64,000 bases of DNA from JBIKVP01 sp044356745 (GCA_044356745.1 JBIKVP010000002.1:1-64000), one strand, 5' to 3'. Shown: positions 1 through 9,990, counted from the stretch's first letter. Notes: generated by a model from the letters alone, not told the origin. Made by a program: numbers and translations.

Positions 1-2
1 TC

Positions 3-116
3 GTGAAGGCCATCCTTGGCTTCCTGAATACCACTTTTCCGCAAAAAGCACGATTATGGGTTGACCGCCTATCCGATAACTTCAAAATACTTCAGGCACC
101 AACTCTTCAAATGTGA
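3..116 (+). pseudogene. possible 3' end of an unrecognised gene, frame 3
   Basis: The third forward frame is open from the window edge to a TGA at 114-116 and reads like protein (about 37 residues, with a WVDRLSDNFKIL stretch). The second frame then continues as a 149-residue reading frame. A single-base frameshift near 85-100 would join the two into one protein. No family is recognised. It could equally be unrelated sequence running in from outside the window. Confidence 0.25.
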
Positions 117-562
117 GGGGTATATCATCAAATGATTCACCAGACTCAAGCGTGACTAGTGTGCGTAGTAACAATGCGCACAATGCAATTGAATTTAATC
201 GGCAAGTTACACAAATCAATAAAAGTCTTGGTACTAACCTTGCCACATTTGGCGTGGATGGCATCAACGTGCTACCTTCTAGTGATCGAACGATGAGTGA
301 TAATGTTACAGGATATCCAGCTGATCAAAGAGCTGAGCTTGCTGCTTTAGCAAACACGGTAACAGACCCACGCTTGAAAGAGCGTCTCAATCAACTATCA
401 TGGGCAGCAGAACGTATTGTAAATGTTGATAACCAAACTGATGGTATTTCAAAAGGATCTATTACTAATTTTGCCACTTTAAATGATTTAAATGAAATGA
501 ATACTGATGCTGGTGACATGCTTTGGCGCTCAAATCATTTAATTAACAATGACCGCTACTGA
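113..562 (+). CDS. hypothetical protein, possibly the 3' part of a frameshifted gene
   Basis: This is an unrecognised 149-residue product from a GTG start. The N-terminal ~30 residues are rich in Ser, Asn and Asp, and the rest looks helical, with AELAALANTVTDPRLKERL around residues 75-93. No signal peptide, membrane segment or known motif is visible. There is no convincing ribosome binding site before the GTG, and the same frame is open back to about position 77. Since frame 3 is open just upstream, this may be the tail of a larger, frameshifted gene. It lies convergent with the PPSR gene, 36 bp away. Function unknown. Confidence 0.4.
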   Translation: MRGISSNDSPDSSVTSVRSNNAHNAIEFNRQVTQINKSLGTNLATFGVDGINVLPSSDRTMSDNVTGYPADQRAELAALANTVTDPRLKERLNQLSWAAERIVNVDNQTDGISKGSITNFATLNDLNEMNTDAGDMLWRSNHLINNDRY

Positions 563-598
563 AACGCATTGTAGAGGCAAATTTTTCTTCATTCATCG

Positions 599-1444
599 TC
601 AAACCGCAATAAATTTCATGCGGTGTTCGCGATAAAGATCAAGAATAGCAGCGGCTGTTTCTTCAATGGAGCGCCGCGTGACATCAATCATGGGCCAGTT
701 GTGTCGGGCAAAGAGTTTGCGCGATTGTGCAATCTCATCTGAGACACGTTCTTTATCAACATATTCGGTGTCTTCGTCAGCTTTAAGTGAAAGCAGACGA
801 TTTTGACGAATCTGCACAATACGCTCGGGTGAGGCAATCAATCCCACTATCAAAGCGTTCCGGATATTTTCAAGTTGTGGCGGAATAGGAACGCCAGGCA
901 CGAGTGGAATATTAGCAGTTTTAACACCTCTGTTTGCCAAATAAATGCTTGTGGGTGTTTTGGATGTGCGGCTAACACCCAATAAAATGACATCCGCTTT
1001 ATCAAGATTTTCAGTAAGCTGACCATCATCATGCATCATGGTGTAATTCATGGCATCAATACGGCGGAAATATTCAGCATTTAAAACGTGTTGTGCGCCA
1101 GGACGTGCCGTTGAAGCTGCGCCCAAATAAGCCTGAAAAAGATTATGAACCGGCTCTAAAACAGACAAACATGGTGATCCACATGCTTCACATGCTTGAA
1201 TAAGACGTGTCACAAGGTCTTGATCGACAAGCGTGAAAAGAACAACACCAGGAGCTGTTTCAATTTCTGAAATTACACGATCAAGTTGAGATGCACTGCG
1301 TACAAGTGGATACATATGCTCAATGGCTGAAATACCTTCGTATTGAGCGGATGCAGCGCGGCTGACGGTCGTCAACGTTTCACCTGTCGCATCGGACACA
1401 AGGTGAACATGAAAATAGCTGCGCTGAGAGTTCAAGGGGATCAT
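599..1444 (-). CDS. PEP synthase / pyruvate-phosphate dikinase regulatory protein (DUF299, PPSR)
   Basis: This is a bifunctional ADP-dependent kinase and phosphate-dependent phosphorylase that switches PEP synthase or pyruvate-phosphate dikinase off and on. The 281-residue length fits the family. The N-terminus has the [11 protein letters not shown] signature (residues 14-24), and the nucleotide-binding loop GVSRTSKT lies at about residues 156-163. It is the homologue of Rickettsia RP001, the gene that flanks the chromosomal origin next to hemE in Caulobacter and Rickettsia, so its position marks the probable origin. It is transcribed away from hemE. The target kinase is not encoded in this window. 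Confidence 0.93.
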   Translation of the reverse strand: MIPLNSQRSYFHVHLVSDATGETLTTVSRAASAQYEGISAIEHMYPLVRSASQLDRVISEIETAPGVVLFTLVDQDLVTRLIQACEACGSPCLSVLEPVHNLFQAYLGAASTARPGAQHVLNAEYFRRIDAMNYTMMHDDGQLTENLDKADVILLGVSRTSKTPTSIYLANRGVKTANIPLVPGVPIPPQLENIRNALIVGLIASPERIVQIRQNRLLSLKADEDTEYVDKERVSDEIAQSRKLFARHNWPMIDVTRRSIEETAAAILDLYREHRMKFIAV

Positions 1445-1917
1445 CCTTTTTATTTTTAGGACGTAGGAAGTGTGCGTGTTCTATATTCTAAACACCACGT
1501 CATACGCTTTGTTATAGCAGCTTCTGATTCTGTGGGTAAGTGCTTTGCAAAAGAGAATAGTTTGGGGAGGAATGAACATTCATGTTGCTTCAGCAGTGAG
1601 GGATGCATGTGAGTGGGGGAATCTTTCAACATTAAAATGAAGGTGATCCGAATCTGAGTGAATTGCTTTAAAAGTGTGAATGATTGGATTTAAGTTGAAT
1701 AAGTTAAAGGAACATTTTTATATGTTTTTGATAAATAAATATTTTTTTACAAACTGATTCCCTTTTTCAAATCTGTTGATCATTTTAATGATGTGAATAA
1801 ACTGTGTAAAAAATTTTTACTCTGATTCAAGCATCCCTAACAAAAAATTAATAATTTAGATAATTGTCTTTCTTTCTATTTGAGTGCTAACCCTTGGTCT
1901 GTGGATGGAAGGGTGTC
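1445..1917. other. putative chromosomal replication origin (oriC) between PPSR and hemE
   Basis: This 473-bp gene-free stretch lies between divergent PPSR and hemE, the location of the Caulobacter origin. It contains a very AT-rich tract (about 1690-1880) and two matches to the relaxed DnaA box TTWTNCACA on the minus strand: TTATTCACA at 1792-1800 and TTTTACACA at 1803-1811. A one-mismatch box, TTACCCACA, lies at 1531-1539. Five CcrM methylation sites (GANTC) lie at 1526, 1619, 1650, 1756 and 1824. I did not find an exact CtrA box (TTAA-N7-TTAA). Two parS sites and parAB lie within 9 kb. The function is inferred from position and motifs. Confidence 0.6.
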
Positions 1918-2958
1918 ATGACAGATTTTGAGAGACAAGGATCGTTTTTGAAAGTGGTGAGCGGTAAACGTGTTGATTCACCACCTCTTTGGATGATGCG
2001 TCAAGCGGGGCGCTATTTACCTGAATATCGTGCGCTTCGCACAAAGGCTCCTTCATTTTTGGATTTTTGTTATACGCCAGATATGGCCATTGAAGCGACC
2101 CTTCAACCTATAAAACGTTTTGATCTTGATGCTGCAATTATCTTTTCAGATATTCTCGTTCTTCCTCATGCTCTTGGCCAAAAGGTGTGGTTTGTTGAAG
2201 GTGAGGGACCAAAACTCGATGCTCTAGCTTCAAATGATGATCTTAATGCCCTTAATTCTACACTTGATCTTGAGCACCTTAAACCTGTTTTTACAGCGCT
2301 AAAAGCCGTGCGAAATGAATTACCTTCTCATGTTGCATTGTTGGGATTTTGTGGTGCGCCATGGACAGTGGCAAGCTATATGATTGCTGGGAAAAGCACC
2401 CCCGATCAAGCCCCTGCCCGTCTCATTACTTATCAAAATCCGTTATTTTTTGAAAACTTGATTACACGTCTTATTGAAGCTTCCATTGAGTATCTTATTG
2501 CGCAACTTCAAGCCGGAGCAGACGCTGTGCAAATTTTTGAAAGTTTTGGCGGTGCTTTGCCGCCTTCAGTTTTTAAACGTTGGAGCGTTGCACCAATTTT
2601 AAAAATTATTGAAGGGGTTCGCAAACGTATTCCTCAAGCGAAAATTATTGTTTTTGCAAAAGGTGTTGGACGCTATACAGCACAGTTTGAAGGACATGCA
2701 CAGGTTCTTGGCATGGACTGGCAAACTGATCCTTATGATGTGAATGCTTATCTTGAGGCTCAAACCCCTGTGCAAGGCAACCTTGACCCGCTTGTGCTCG
2801 TTGCTGGAGGAGCTGTGCTGGATGAGGCCATTGATCATACTTTGAACGGTTTTAAAAATCGGCCACATATTTTTAATTTAGGACATGGCATTGTGCCACA
2901 AACACCCATCGCTCATGTTGAAAGACTCATTGAACGCGTTAAGGCATTCAAAGGATAA
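1918..2958 (+). CDS. hemE: uroporphyrinogen decarboxylase
   Basis: HemE decarboxylates the four acetate side chains of uroporphyrinogen III to give coproporphyrinogen III in haem synthesis. The 346-residue product carries the N-terminal WMMRQAGRYLPEYR signature, GFCGAPWTVASYM in the middle and GNLDP near the end. The ATG at 1918 is preferred over an upstream in-frame TTG (1894), because GGAAGG lies 5-10 bases before it and the family begins shortly before this motif. It is followed 7 bases later by hemJ, forming a haem pair next to the putative origin. Confidence 0.95.
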   Translation: MTDFERQGSFLKVVSGKRVDSPPLWMMRQAGRYLPEYRALRTKAPSFLDFCYTPDMAIEATLQPIKRFDLDAAIIFSDILVLPHALGQKVWFVEGEGPKLDALASNDDLNALNSTLDLEHLKPVFTALKAVRNELPSHVALLGFCGAPWTVASYMIAGKSTPDQAPARLITYQNPLFFENLITRLIEASIEYLIAQLQAGADAVQIFESFGGALPPSVFKRWSVAPILKIIEGVRKRIPQAKIIVFAKGVGRYTAQFEGHAQVLGMDWQTDPYDVNAYLEAQTPVQGNLDPLVLVAGGAVLDEAIDHTLNGFKNRPHIFNLGHGIVPQTPIAHVERLIERVKAFKG

Positions 2959-2965
2959 ATTTTAC

Positions 2966-3385
2966 ATGTATCTATGGATCAAAGTGCTTCACGTAATCAG
3001 TATCATATCATGGATGGCAGGGTTGCTCTATTTGCCGCGCCTCTTTGTTTATCATGCTGACACCCCTCTTCATACACCACAGGATCTGACATTCCGGGTT
3101 ATGGAGCGGCGCCTGATGAAAGCGATTATGATACCTGCCATGATTATATCGCTTATGTCAGGGCTTTATCTTGCTTATATCGCCGTATTTTATTGGGATA
3201 TATGGTTTATTTTAAAAGCACTGTGTGTGATTTTGCTACTTGGCGTTCACTTCCGTCTTTATCAGCATATGATTTTATTTGGGCGGGGTGAAAATACGTT
3301 TCGTTCCCGTTATTATCGTATTTTAAATGAAGTTCCTACGGTTTTAATGGTGCTTATTGTCGTGCTTGTGATTATTAAACCTTAA
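2966..3385 (+). CDS. hemJ: protoporphyrinogen IX oxidase, HemJ type
   Basis: HemJ is the membrane protoporphyrinogen oxidase (UPF0093) that replaces HemG/HemY in most alphaproteobacteria. The product has 139 residues and four hydrophobic segments. The conserved His of KVLHVIS lies in the first helix, followed by SWMAGLLYLPRLFVYHA, with a C-terminal ILNEVPTVLMVLIV. The reading frame is open further upstream inside hemE, but the ATG at 2966 with AAGGAT upstream gives the usual length and N-terminus. It sits 7 bp after hemE and is likely co-transcribed with it. Confidence 0.92.
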   Translation: MYLWIKVLHVISIISWMAGLLYLPRLFVYHADTPLHTPQDLTFRVMERRLMKAIMIPAMIISLMSGLYLAYIAVFYWDIWFILKALCVILLLGVHFRLYQHMILFGRGENTFRSRYYRILNEVPTVLMVLIVVLVIIKP

Positions 3386-3710
3386 CGATGTTTTTAAGCG
3401 ACATAATTTTGTAATTATCTCTTGAATTTTATTTGTATTATGCTTATAGGTGATTTGTGTATTGTTGTGGGTGGCTGTGCGCTTTGCCTTAAAGTTTTTG
3501 AGTTTTTGCTCATGCGTTTTTTTGGCATAATTGTTGTGCGTGTTTATCCGCATTACCCATTGTCTTTGAGCATACGTCCTTAAGCATCGTTATTCAACGA
3601 TGCCTTGAAGCCTCGCTTCTTTGATTGTGTTCATGGGCTTTTCTTTTCGCCTTCCTTTTATTATTCCCTCCCTTTCGGCGTTTACGCCCCCAAATTACAG
3701 GATCAGCCCA
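3386..3710 (+). promoter_or_regulatory. rho leader / intergenic region with a perfect hairpin
   Basis: This stretch between hemJ and rho has no gene. A perfect 8-bp stem with a 4-base loop (GCATCGTT-ATTC-AACGATGC) lies at 3584-3603, about 107 bases before the rho start. No T-run follows, so it is not a simple intrinsic terminator. Rho is autoregulated through its leader in enterobacteria, so a leader role is plausible here but inferred. Confidence 0.35.
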
Positions 3711-4976
3711 ATGCGGGAGATCAAGCTTCACGAGCTTAAAGTTAAAACACCAACCGAACTGCTTTCATTTGCTGAAGAGCTTTCTGTTGAAAATGCCAGC
3801 ACAATGCGTAAGCAAGAGCTGATGTTCGCTATTCTCAAACAACTTGCTGAAAGTGATGTTGAGATTATTGGCGAAGGCGTGATGGAAGTGCTGCAAGACG
3901 GTTTTGGCTTCTTGCGCTCATCAGAATCAAATTATTTGGCAGGGCCTGATGACATTTATGTTTCTCCTGCGCAGATACGCCGCTTTGCTCTACGCACTGG
4001 TGACACGGTCGAAGGGCCTATTCGTGGACCTAAAGAAGGTGAACGATATTTTGCCTTGCTCAAAGTTAACCGGATCAATTTTGAAGACTTTGATAAAATC
4101 AAACATAAAGTTCACTTTGACAATCTCACTCCCCTTTATCCGACCGAGCGTTTGCGCTTAGAGGGTGATGATCCGACACGTAAAGATCATTCCGCACGCG
4201 TTATCGATATTGTTGCACCAATTGGTAAAGGGCAGCGCGCCTTGATCGTTGCACCGCCTCGCACCGGTAAGACAGTGCTTCTCCAGAATATGGCGCAGGC
4301 TATCACTACAAACCATCCTGAGTGCTATCTGATTGTTTTATTGATTGATGAGCGTCCTGAAGAAGTGACAGATATGCAACGATCCGTTCGTGGTGAAGTT
4401 GTATCGTCTACGTTTGACGAGCCGGCAGCACGACATGTTCAAGTTGCTGAAATGGTGATTGAAAAGGCAAAACGCCTTGTAGAACATGGCCGAGATGTTG
4501 TTATATTACTTGATTCAATCACGCGCTTGGGGCGAGCCTACAATACTGTTGTTCCTTCCTCTGGTAAGGTACTTACAGGTGGTGTCGACGCAAACGCTTT
4601 GCAGCGTCCTAAGCGCTTTTTTGGTGCAGCACGCAATATTGAAGAAGGTGGTTCACTTACGATTATTGCTACTGCTTTGATTGATACCGGAAGTCGTATG
4701 GACGAAGTGATTTTTGAGGAGTTCAAAGGAACGGGTAACTCAGAGATTATTCTTGATCGTAAAGTGGCTGATAAGCGCACATTCCCAGCTATTGACATTG
4801 CGCGTTCTGGAACACGTAAGGAAGAGCTTCTTGTGCCTTCTGATACACTTAAGAAAATCTATGTGCTGCGCCGCATTCTCAACCCTATGGGAAGCGTTGA
4901 TGGCATTGAGTTCTTGCTTGATAAACTACGACAAACGAAGTGTAACAGTGACTTCTTTGAATCCATGAACACATAA
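3711..4976 (+). CDS. rho: transcription termination factor Rho
   Basis: Rho is the hexameric RNA-dependent ATPase that ends transcription at Rho-dependent sites. The 421-residue product has the N-terminal Rho domain ([17 protein letters not shown]), the cold-shock RNA-binding domain (GFGFLRS, then the [12 protein letters not shown] segment), Walker A PPRTGKT and the C-terminal [14 protein letters not shown]. The ATG at 3711 gives the standard N-terminus; the open frame extends upstream only by chance. Its place between hemJ and mnmE is conserved among rhizobia. Confidence 0.96.
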   Translation: MREIKLHELKVKTPTELLSFAEELSVENASTMRKQELMFAILKQLAESDVEIIGEGVMEVLQDGFGFLRSSESNYLAGPDDIYVSPAQIRRFALRTGDTVEGPIRGPKEGERYFALLKVNRINFEDFDKIKHKVHFDNLTPLYPTERLRLEGDDPTRKDHSARVIDIVAPIGKGQRALIVAPPRTGKTVLLQNMAQAITTNHPECYLIVLLIDERPEEVTDMQRSVRGEVVSSTFDEPAARHVQVAEMVIEKAKRLVEHGRDVVILLDSITRLGRAYNTVVPSSGKVLTGGVDANALQRPKRFFGAARNIEEGGSLTIIATALIDTGSRMDEVIFEEFKGTGNSEIILDRKVADKRTFPAIDIARSGTRKEELLVPSDTLKKIYVLRRILNPMGSVDGIEFLLDKLRQTKCNSDFFESMNT

Positions 4977-5071
4977 TCTTTCCTTGAATATGCGCTTAAA
5001 CTATATTTTGACGCCCACGATTCGGATGCGTTATATTTTCAGGCGTGTGTTTAATCGTATTGGATGTGCGC

Positions 5072-6391
5072 ATGAATGACACCATTGTTGCTTTAGCAAG
5101 TGGCGGACTTGCAAAGTCCGCTGTCGCTGTTATCCGCATGAGTGGGCCGCGTGTTCGATTCGTTTTCGAAACAGTTGCAAAACGTATTCCACCAGCTCGT
5201 ATGATGCACCTTACAAATCTTATATCATGTGACGGCGACCTACTTGATCAGGCACTTGTCGTATTTTTTCCATCCCCTCATAGTTTTTCAGGAGAAGACT
5301 GCGCTGAATTTCATATTCATGGTGGTAAAGCTGTGATCGCTCGGGTTATGAGTGCATTGCTTGATTTTGATAATGTTCGGTTGGCTCATCCTGGTGAATT
5401 TACTCAGCGCGCTTTTCATAATGGAAAACTTAATCTCGCCCAAGTGGAGGGATTAGCAGATCTGATAGACGCAGAGACACAAGCCCAAAGTCAACAAGCT
5501 TTGCGACAATTAGAGGGTGCTTTAGGGGAAAAGGTTAAAATTTGGCGCCAATCTCTTATTTCGGCATTGACATATCTTGAAGCGCACCTTGATTTTTCTG
5601 ATGAAGGCGATGTTCCCCAAAACGTTTATGAAGACATACGTTCTGAAATTTCACGTTTGTGTATTGATCTACAAATGCATGTCAGCACATCTCATTTCAA
5701 TGAAAAAATAAGAGAGGGATTTGTTGTTACATTATTGGGCCCTCCCAATGCTGGTAAATCAAGTTTGATCAATGCACTTGCAAAGCGTGATGTAGCGATT
5801 GTTTCTCCCTATGCCGGAACAACACGCGATGCATTAGAAGTATATTGTGATCTAGAAGGTCTTCCTGTTACGTTTATCGATACAGCAGGTTTGAGAAAAA
5901 CAGATGATCCTGTTGAGCTTATGGGTGTTGCAAAATCGCGGCTTAAAGCTAGTCAGGCTGATATTCAGATTTGGCTATCGCCTGCCGATGATCCTACACT
6001 GCCAGATGAAGCATGTGATCCTAATAAATTAATGATTTTTGAGAGTAAATCGGATTTAAATCATGATTATCATTCAAGCGATGAAACTCCTCTTAAATTT
6101 ACGATTCATGATGCGAAATCAATTGATTCGTTTGCGAAACTGATTACCAATCGACTGAAAAATTTTGCTGCTCCTGAGGTGGGGCTTTTAACGCGCGAAC
6201 GTCATCGTATCGCATGCAAAGAATGTCTTGATATTTTACAAAGATTTCAAAGTAATCTTGGCGATCAATATGACGAATTATGCGCCGAAGATTTAAGACT
6301 AGCGATGCGTAAACTTGGATCACTGATTGGTATTGTTGATGTCGAGGATGTGCTTGATCAACTCTTTTCATCTTTCTGCATTGGTAAGTAA
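5072..6391 (+). CDS. mnmE: tRNA uridine-5-carboxymethylaminomethyl GTPase MnmE
   Basis: MnmE works with MnmG to modify U34 at the wobble position of tRNAs. The 439-residue product has the N-terminal folate-binding domain (NDTIVALASGGLAKSAVAVIRMSGP), a central helical region, an inserted G domain (GPPNAGKSS as G1, AGTTRD, DTAG) and the invariant C-terminal CIGK. The ATG at 5072 matches the family N-terminus. Its partner mnmG follows, separated by 140 bp that contain a parS site. Confidence 0.96.
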   Translation: MNDTIVALASGGLAKSAVAVIRMSGPRVRFVFETVAKRIPPARMMHLTNLISCDGDLLDQALVVFFPSPHSFSGEDCAEFHIHGGKAVIARVMSALLDFDNVRLAHPGEFTQRAFHNGKLNLAQVEGLADLIDAETQAQSQQALRQLEGALGEKVKIWRQSLISALTYLEAHLDFSDEGDVPQNVYEDIRSEISRLCIDLQMHVSTSHFNEKIREGFVVTLLGPPNAGKSSLINALAKRDVAIVSPYAGTTRDALEVYCDLEGLPVTFIDTAGLRKTDDPVELMGVAKSRLKASQADIQIWLSPADDPTLPDEACDPNKLMIFESKSDLNHDYHSSDETPLKFTIHDAKSIDSFAKLITNRLKNFAAPEVGLLTRERHRIACKECLDILQRFQSNLGDQYDELCAEDLRLAMRKLGSLIGIVDVEDVLDQLFSSFCIGK

Positions 6392-6478
6392 TTTGGGCGT
6401 AATCTGGCTCAAATGATATCAATAGGTTTCTATTGAAAAAACGTGAATTTTAAGGCATAACGATCCTATCGTTTAAAA

Positions 6479-6494
6479 TGTTTCACGTGAAACA
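6479..6494. promoter_or_regulatory. parS centromere site 1
   Basis: This is a perfect 16-bp palindrome, TGTTTCACGTGAAACA, identical to the consensus ParB-binding site. It lies in the intergenic region just upstream of mnmG, about 3.5 kb from parB and 4.6 kb from the putative oriC. ParB loads here and spreads to drive ParA-dependent segregation of the origin. Confidence 0.95.
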
Positions 6495-6531
6495 TGTTTA
6501 ATTTATTCCTCAAAGCAATGTGAGTCTTTTT

Positions 6532-8406
6532 ATGTCCGTTCAGAAGTTTGATGTCATTGTCATTGGCGGTGGACATGCGGGTGTTGAAGCTGCAGCAGCA
6601 TCATCACGCGTGGGCGCAAAAACGGCATTGATAACACATCAGTTTTCTACGATTGGCACGATGTCATGCAATCCGGCAATAGGAGGCTTAGGTAAAGGGC
6701 ATCTTGTTCGCGAGATTGATGCGTTGGATGGTTTAATGGGACACGTTGCGGATTGCGGCGGTATACAATTTCGTATGCTCAATCGCCGTAAAGGCCCTGC
6801 TGTTCGAGGTCCACGTGCACAAGCTGATCGTAAGCTTTATGCAAAAGCAATGCAAGCTGCAGTACAAAATCAGTTAAATTTGATTGTTATAGAAGATGAA
6901 GTTACAGCGCTCATCTATGACCTTAAGGACGGTGTTAAGGGTGTTAAGCTTGCGTCCGGCCAAGATTTAATGTCAGGTGCTGTTGTCATTACAACAGGGA
7001 CTTTTTTAAACGGCCTTATTCATATTGGGCAGAAACAGATACCAGCAGGGCGTGCTGATGAGGCACCCTCTAAAGCACTCGCGCAATCATTACATGCGCT
7101 TGAATTACCTATGGGACGCTTAAAAACTGGGACGCCACCACGTCTTGATGGATCGACCATTAACTGGTCATCATTAGAGATGCAACATGGTGATGATGCT
7201 CCTGAGCCATTTTCTAGCATGACAGCTAAAATTTTAAATTCACAAATTGCTTGTGCTATTACGCGTACAACACCTGCCTTTCATGATTTTATACGCCAGA
7301 ATATTCATTTATCGGCGATGTATAGCGGCAATATCGAGGGCAGGGGTCCACGTTATTGTCCTTCGATTGAGGATAAAGTTGTACGTTTTGGTGATCGGGA
7401 TGGACATCAAATTTTTCTTGAACCTGAAGGTCTTGATGATAGTACAGTTTATCCAAATGGCATATCAACTTCGTTGCCCGAAGATGTTCAGCATCATATG
7501 TTACGCCTGATCCCAGGATTGGAAAACGTTATTATCAAGCGTGTTGGTTATGCGATTGAATATGATTATGTTGACCCGCGTGCACTTTATCCAACGCTTG
7601 AAACAAAGGGTTTAAAAAGCCTTTTTCTTGCTGGTCAAATTAATGGTACAACAGGTTATGAAGAAGCTGCGGCGCAAGGTCTTGTCGCAGGACTGAACGC
7701 AGCACGCGTTGTGAGCGGCCTTGAAGCGATAATATTTGATCGCTCTCAATCGTACATTGGTGTTTTACTTGATGATTTAACGACGCATGGGGTAACAGAA
7801 CCTTATCGTATGTTCACGTCGCGATCTGAATATCGGCTTAGTTTGCGTGTCGACAATGCAGATCAAAGACTCACAGCTTTAGGTTATCAACTCGGATGTG
7901 TCAGCGGAACCCGTATGACACATTTTCAAAATCGCAATAACGAATTGAATCGCCTTCGTGATGAGTTGAAATCTTTGACTATAACGCCATCAGAGGCAAG
8001 TAAAATTGGTATTGAACTTAATCAAGATGGTCAAAAGCGTTCAGCTTTTAAACTTTTATCATATCCTCATATTTCTTGGGGTGACATAGCACGTATATGG
8101 CCACAATTAAAATCTTATGAGCAGCGGATTATTGAATGTGTGCAAAATGACGCCCTCTATTCTGTATATCTTCATCGCCAAACACAAGATGTTGCTTCGT
8201 TTCAACGTGATGAGCGTTTGAAGTTGCCAGCTGATTTCGATTACGCAGTGATTTCAGGTCTATCAAATGAACTTAAGCAGAAACTTAAAGTTATTCGACC
8301 TATTTCATTAGGACAAGCTTCACGTATTGAAGGCATCACTCCAGCGGCATTATTGCTTATTGCCTCACACGTAAGACATCTTAATACCGATCAATATGCA
8401 GCATGA
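6532..8406 (+). CDS. mnmG: tRNA uridine-5-carboxymethylaminomethyl modification enzyme MnmG (GidA)
   Basis: MnmG is the FAD- and NADH-dependent partner of MnmE in wobble-uridine modification. The 624-residue product begins with the Rossmann motif [12 protein letters not shown] and carries the family signatures [13 protein letters not shown] and [13 protein letters not shown]. The C-terminal MnmE-binding domain ends with [19 protein letters not shown]. The ATG at 6532 is preferred; an in-frame GTG at 6520 is possible, and neither has a clear ribosome binding site. rsmG starts 3 bases after the stop. Confidence 0.95.
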   Translation: MSVQKFDVIVIGGGHAGVEAAAASSRVGAKTALITHQFSTIGTMSCNPAIGGLGKGHLVREIDALDGLMGHVADCGGIQFRMLNRRKGPAVRGPRAQADRKLYAKAMQAAVQNQLNLIVIEDEVTALIYDLKDGVKGVKLASGQDLMSGAVVITTGTFLNGLIHIGQKQIPAGRADEAPSKALAQSLHALELPMGRLKTGTPPRLDGSTINWSSLEMQHGDDAPEPFSSMTAKILNSQIACAITRTTPAFHDFIRQNIHLSAMYSGNIEGRGPRYCPSIEDKVVRFGDRDGHQIFLEPEGLDDSTVYPNGISTSLPEDVQHHMLRLIPGLENVIIKRVGYAIEYDYVDPRALYPTLETKGLKSLFLAGQINGTTGYEEAAAQGLVAGLNAARVVSGLEAIIFDRSQSYIGVLLDDLTTHGVTEPYRMFTSRSEYRLSLRVDNADQRLTALGYQLGCVSGTRMTHFQNRNNELNRLRDELKSLTITPSEASKIGIELNQDGQKRSAFKLLSYPHISWGDIARIWPQLKSYEQRIIECVQNDALYSVYLHRQTQDVASFQRDERLKLPADFDYAVISGLSNELKQKLKVIRPISLGQASRIEGITPAALLLIASHVRHLNTDQYAA

Positions 8407-8409
8407 CCA

Positions 8410-9057
8410 ATGTCAATAATTGATTCGTGTCCCATCCTTTTCGAGTTGCTTCATAAAAAGTACAATGTTTCACGTGAAACATACGCGCTCCTTAGTCGGT
8501 ATGTGAATGAACTTCTCAAATGGCAGAAAACACACAATCTTATAGGACATTCCACAATTCAGGACGTCTGGAATAGGCATATTGTGGATTCACTGCAGCT
8601 CATATCGCTTATAAATAATCATGATAAAATTTGGGTCGATTTAGGTTCGGGGGGTGGCTTACCCGGTCTTGTGATTGCAATTGCTCAACGTGATATTGAA
8701 TCTTTTCATATGCATTTAATAGAAAGCCAAACACGTAAAGCAGCATTCCTGCAACATTGCGCAACGCTTTTTGATTTACCTGTTACAGTCTACGCAAAGC
8801 GTATTGAAGTCACCTTACAAAAGATGACAGAAATTAATGTACTTTCAGCCAGGGCTCTCACATCGCTTGATGCTTTATTGGAATATGCATCCTACTGTAA
8901 TAGGCCACCACATAAAATGCTTTTTCTTAAGGGGAAAGGTGTTGATGATGAGTTGACGCAAGCACGTAAAAGATGGAGTTTCAATCATACAATTTATCCA
9001 AGTCACATAGATTCGTCTGGATGCATTGTTTTAATAGCTGGTTTTGACAAACTTTAA
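8410..9057 (+). CDS. rsmG: 16S rRNA (guanine-527-N7)-methyltransferase RsmG (GidB)
   Basis: RsmG methylates G527 of 16S rRNA with SAM. The 215-residue product has the typical N-terminal region (LLKWQKTHNLIGHST, then the RHIVDSLQL segment) and the SAM-binding motif VDLGSGGGLPGLVIAI. The second parS site lies inside the gene and encodes NVSRET at residues 20-25, a placement seen in other bacteria. The start lies 3 bases after the mnmG stop, suggesting coupling. Confidence 0.94.
   Translation: MSIIDSCPILFELLHKKYNVSRETYALLSRYVNELLKWQKTHNLIGHSTIQDVWNRHIVDSLQLISLINNHDKIWVDLGSGGGLPGLVIAIAQRDIESFHMHLIESQTRKAAFLQHCATLFDLPVTVYAKRIEVTLQKMTEINVLSARALTSLDALLEYASYCNRPPHKMLFLKGKGVDDELTQARKRWSFNHTIYPSHIDSSGCIVLIAGFDKL
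8466..8481. promoter_or_regulatory. parS centromere site 2 (within rsmG)
   Basis: This is a second perfect TGTTTCACGTGAAACA palindrome, embedded in the rsmG reading frame about 670 bp before parA. With site 1 it forms a ParB-loading cluster at the origin-proximal end of the chromosome. Confidence 0.95.
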
Positions 9058-9135
9058 ATAGTCCTGTGTTGTCTAGCGTATTATGTATTTTTTCCATTGA
9101 TGCATTGCTTCTTACATGAAGCAGGGAGATTAAAC

Positions 9136-9990
9136 GTGAGCGACTTTCTTTTTGAAGATGATATTGCTTCAAGTTCTAAAATTAAATCTGACCACGTTTT
9201 ACCTCGCATTCTTGCGCTTGCTAATCAAAAAGGTGGTGTTGGCAAAACGACAACCGCGATTAATTTAGCGACGGCACTTGCAGCAATCGGCGAGAAGGTT
9301 CTCATTATTGATCTTGATCCACAGGGCAATGCATCGACTGGTTTAGGAATTGAAAAAAATCAAAGACTGGTGTCTACATTTCATGTTTTGACAGGTGAGT
9401 CGTCTTTAAGTGATGCGGTTTATGAAACTGCGGTTCCTGGTTTATATGTTGCGCCTTCAACGCTTGATTTGCTTGGTGTTGAGCTTACCATCGCTCAAGA
9501 GCGTGATCGTGCAATTAAATTGCGCCATGCAATTGCGGCTTACATCAGCGATGCTTCTTCTTCACCTATCACCTATATTTTGATTGATTGTCCACCCTCA
9601 CTTAATCTATTAACGATCAATGCGCTTGCCGCTTCAGATGCTGTCGTTGTGCCAATGCAATGCGAGTTTTTTGCTCTAGAGGGTTTGAGCCAGCTACTTA
9701 AGACCGTTGAACAAGTTAAGCAGACAATTAATCCCCGACTGAGTATTCATGGAGTTGTTATGACTATGTTCGATCCACGCAATAATTTGTCGCAGCAGGT
9801 TGTTGCAGATGTTCGTGAATTTCTAGGAGCTCAAGTTTATGATACGATGATCCCGCGTAATGTACGTGTTTCAGAAGCGCCATCGTATGGTAAGCCTGTT
9901 TTAATTTACGATCTTAAATGCGTTGGTTCACAAGCCTATCTTAAACTCGCTTCTGAAGTGATTCAGCGCGAACGCCAATTGCGACACTAA
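9136..9990 (+). CDS. parA: chromosome-partitioning ATPase ParA
   Basis: ParA is a Walker-type ATPase that binds DNA nonspecifically and pulls ParB-parS complexes apart. The 284-residue product has the deviant Walker A KGGVGKTTTAINLA, IDLDPQGNASTGLG and DCPPSLNLLT. A GTG start at 9136 is preferred, because AGGGAG lies 7 bases upstream. The frame is open to 9097, but nothing supports an earlier start. parB follows after 47 bp, and both parS sites lie within 2.7 kb. Confidence 0.94.
   Translation: MSDFLFEDDIASSSKIKSDHVLPRILALANQKGGVGKTTTAINLATALAAIGEKVLIIDLDPQGNASTGLGIEKNQRLVSTFHVLTGESSLSDAVYETAVPGLYVAPSTLDLLGVELTIAQERDRAIKLRHAIAAYISDASSSPITYILIDCPPSLNLLTINALAASDAVVVPMQCEFFALEGLSQLLKTVEQVKQTINPRLSIHGVVMTMFDPRNNLSQQVVADVREFLGAQVYDTMIPRNVRVSEAPSYGKPVLIYDLKCVGSQAYLKLASEVIQRERQLRH

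Noticed and set aside
1690..1707. CtrA box in the putative origin
   Set aside because: The two TTAA tetramers are 10 bases apart, not 7.
1899..1908. DnaA box (TGTGGATGG) at the hemE start
   Set aside because: Two deviations at the end of the box and overlap with the hemE ribosome site; kept only the better boxes at 1792-1811.
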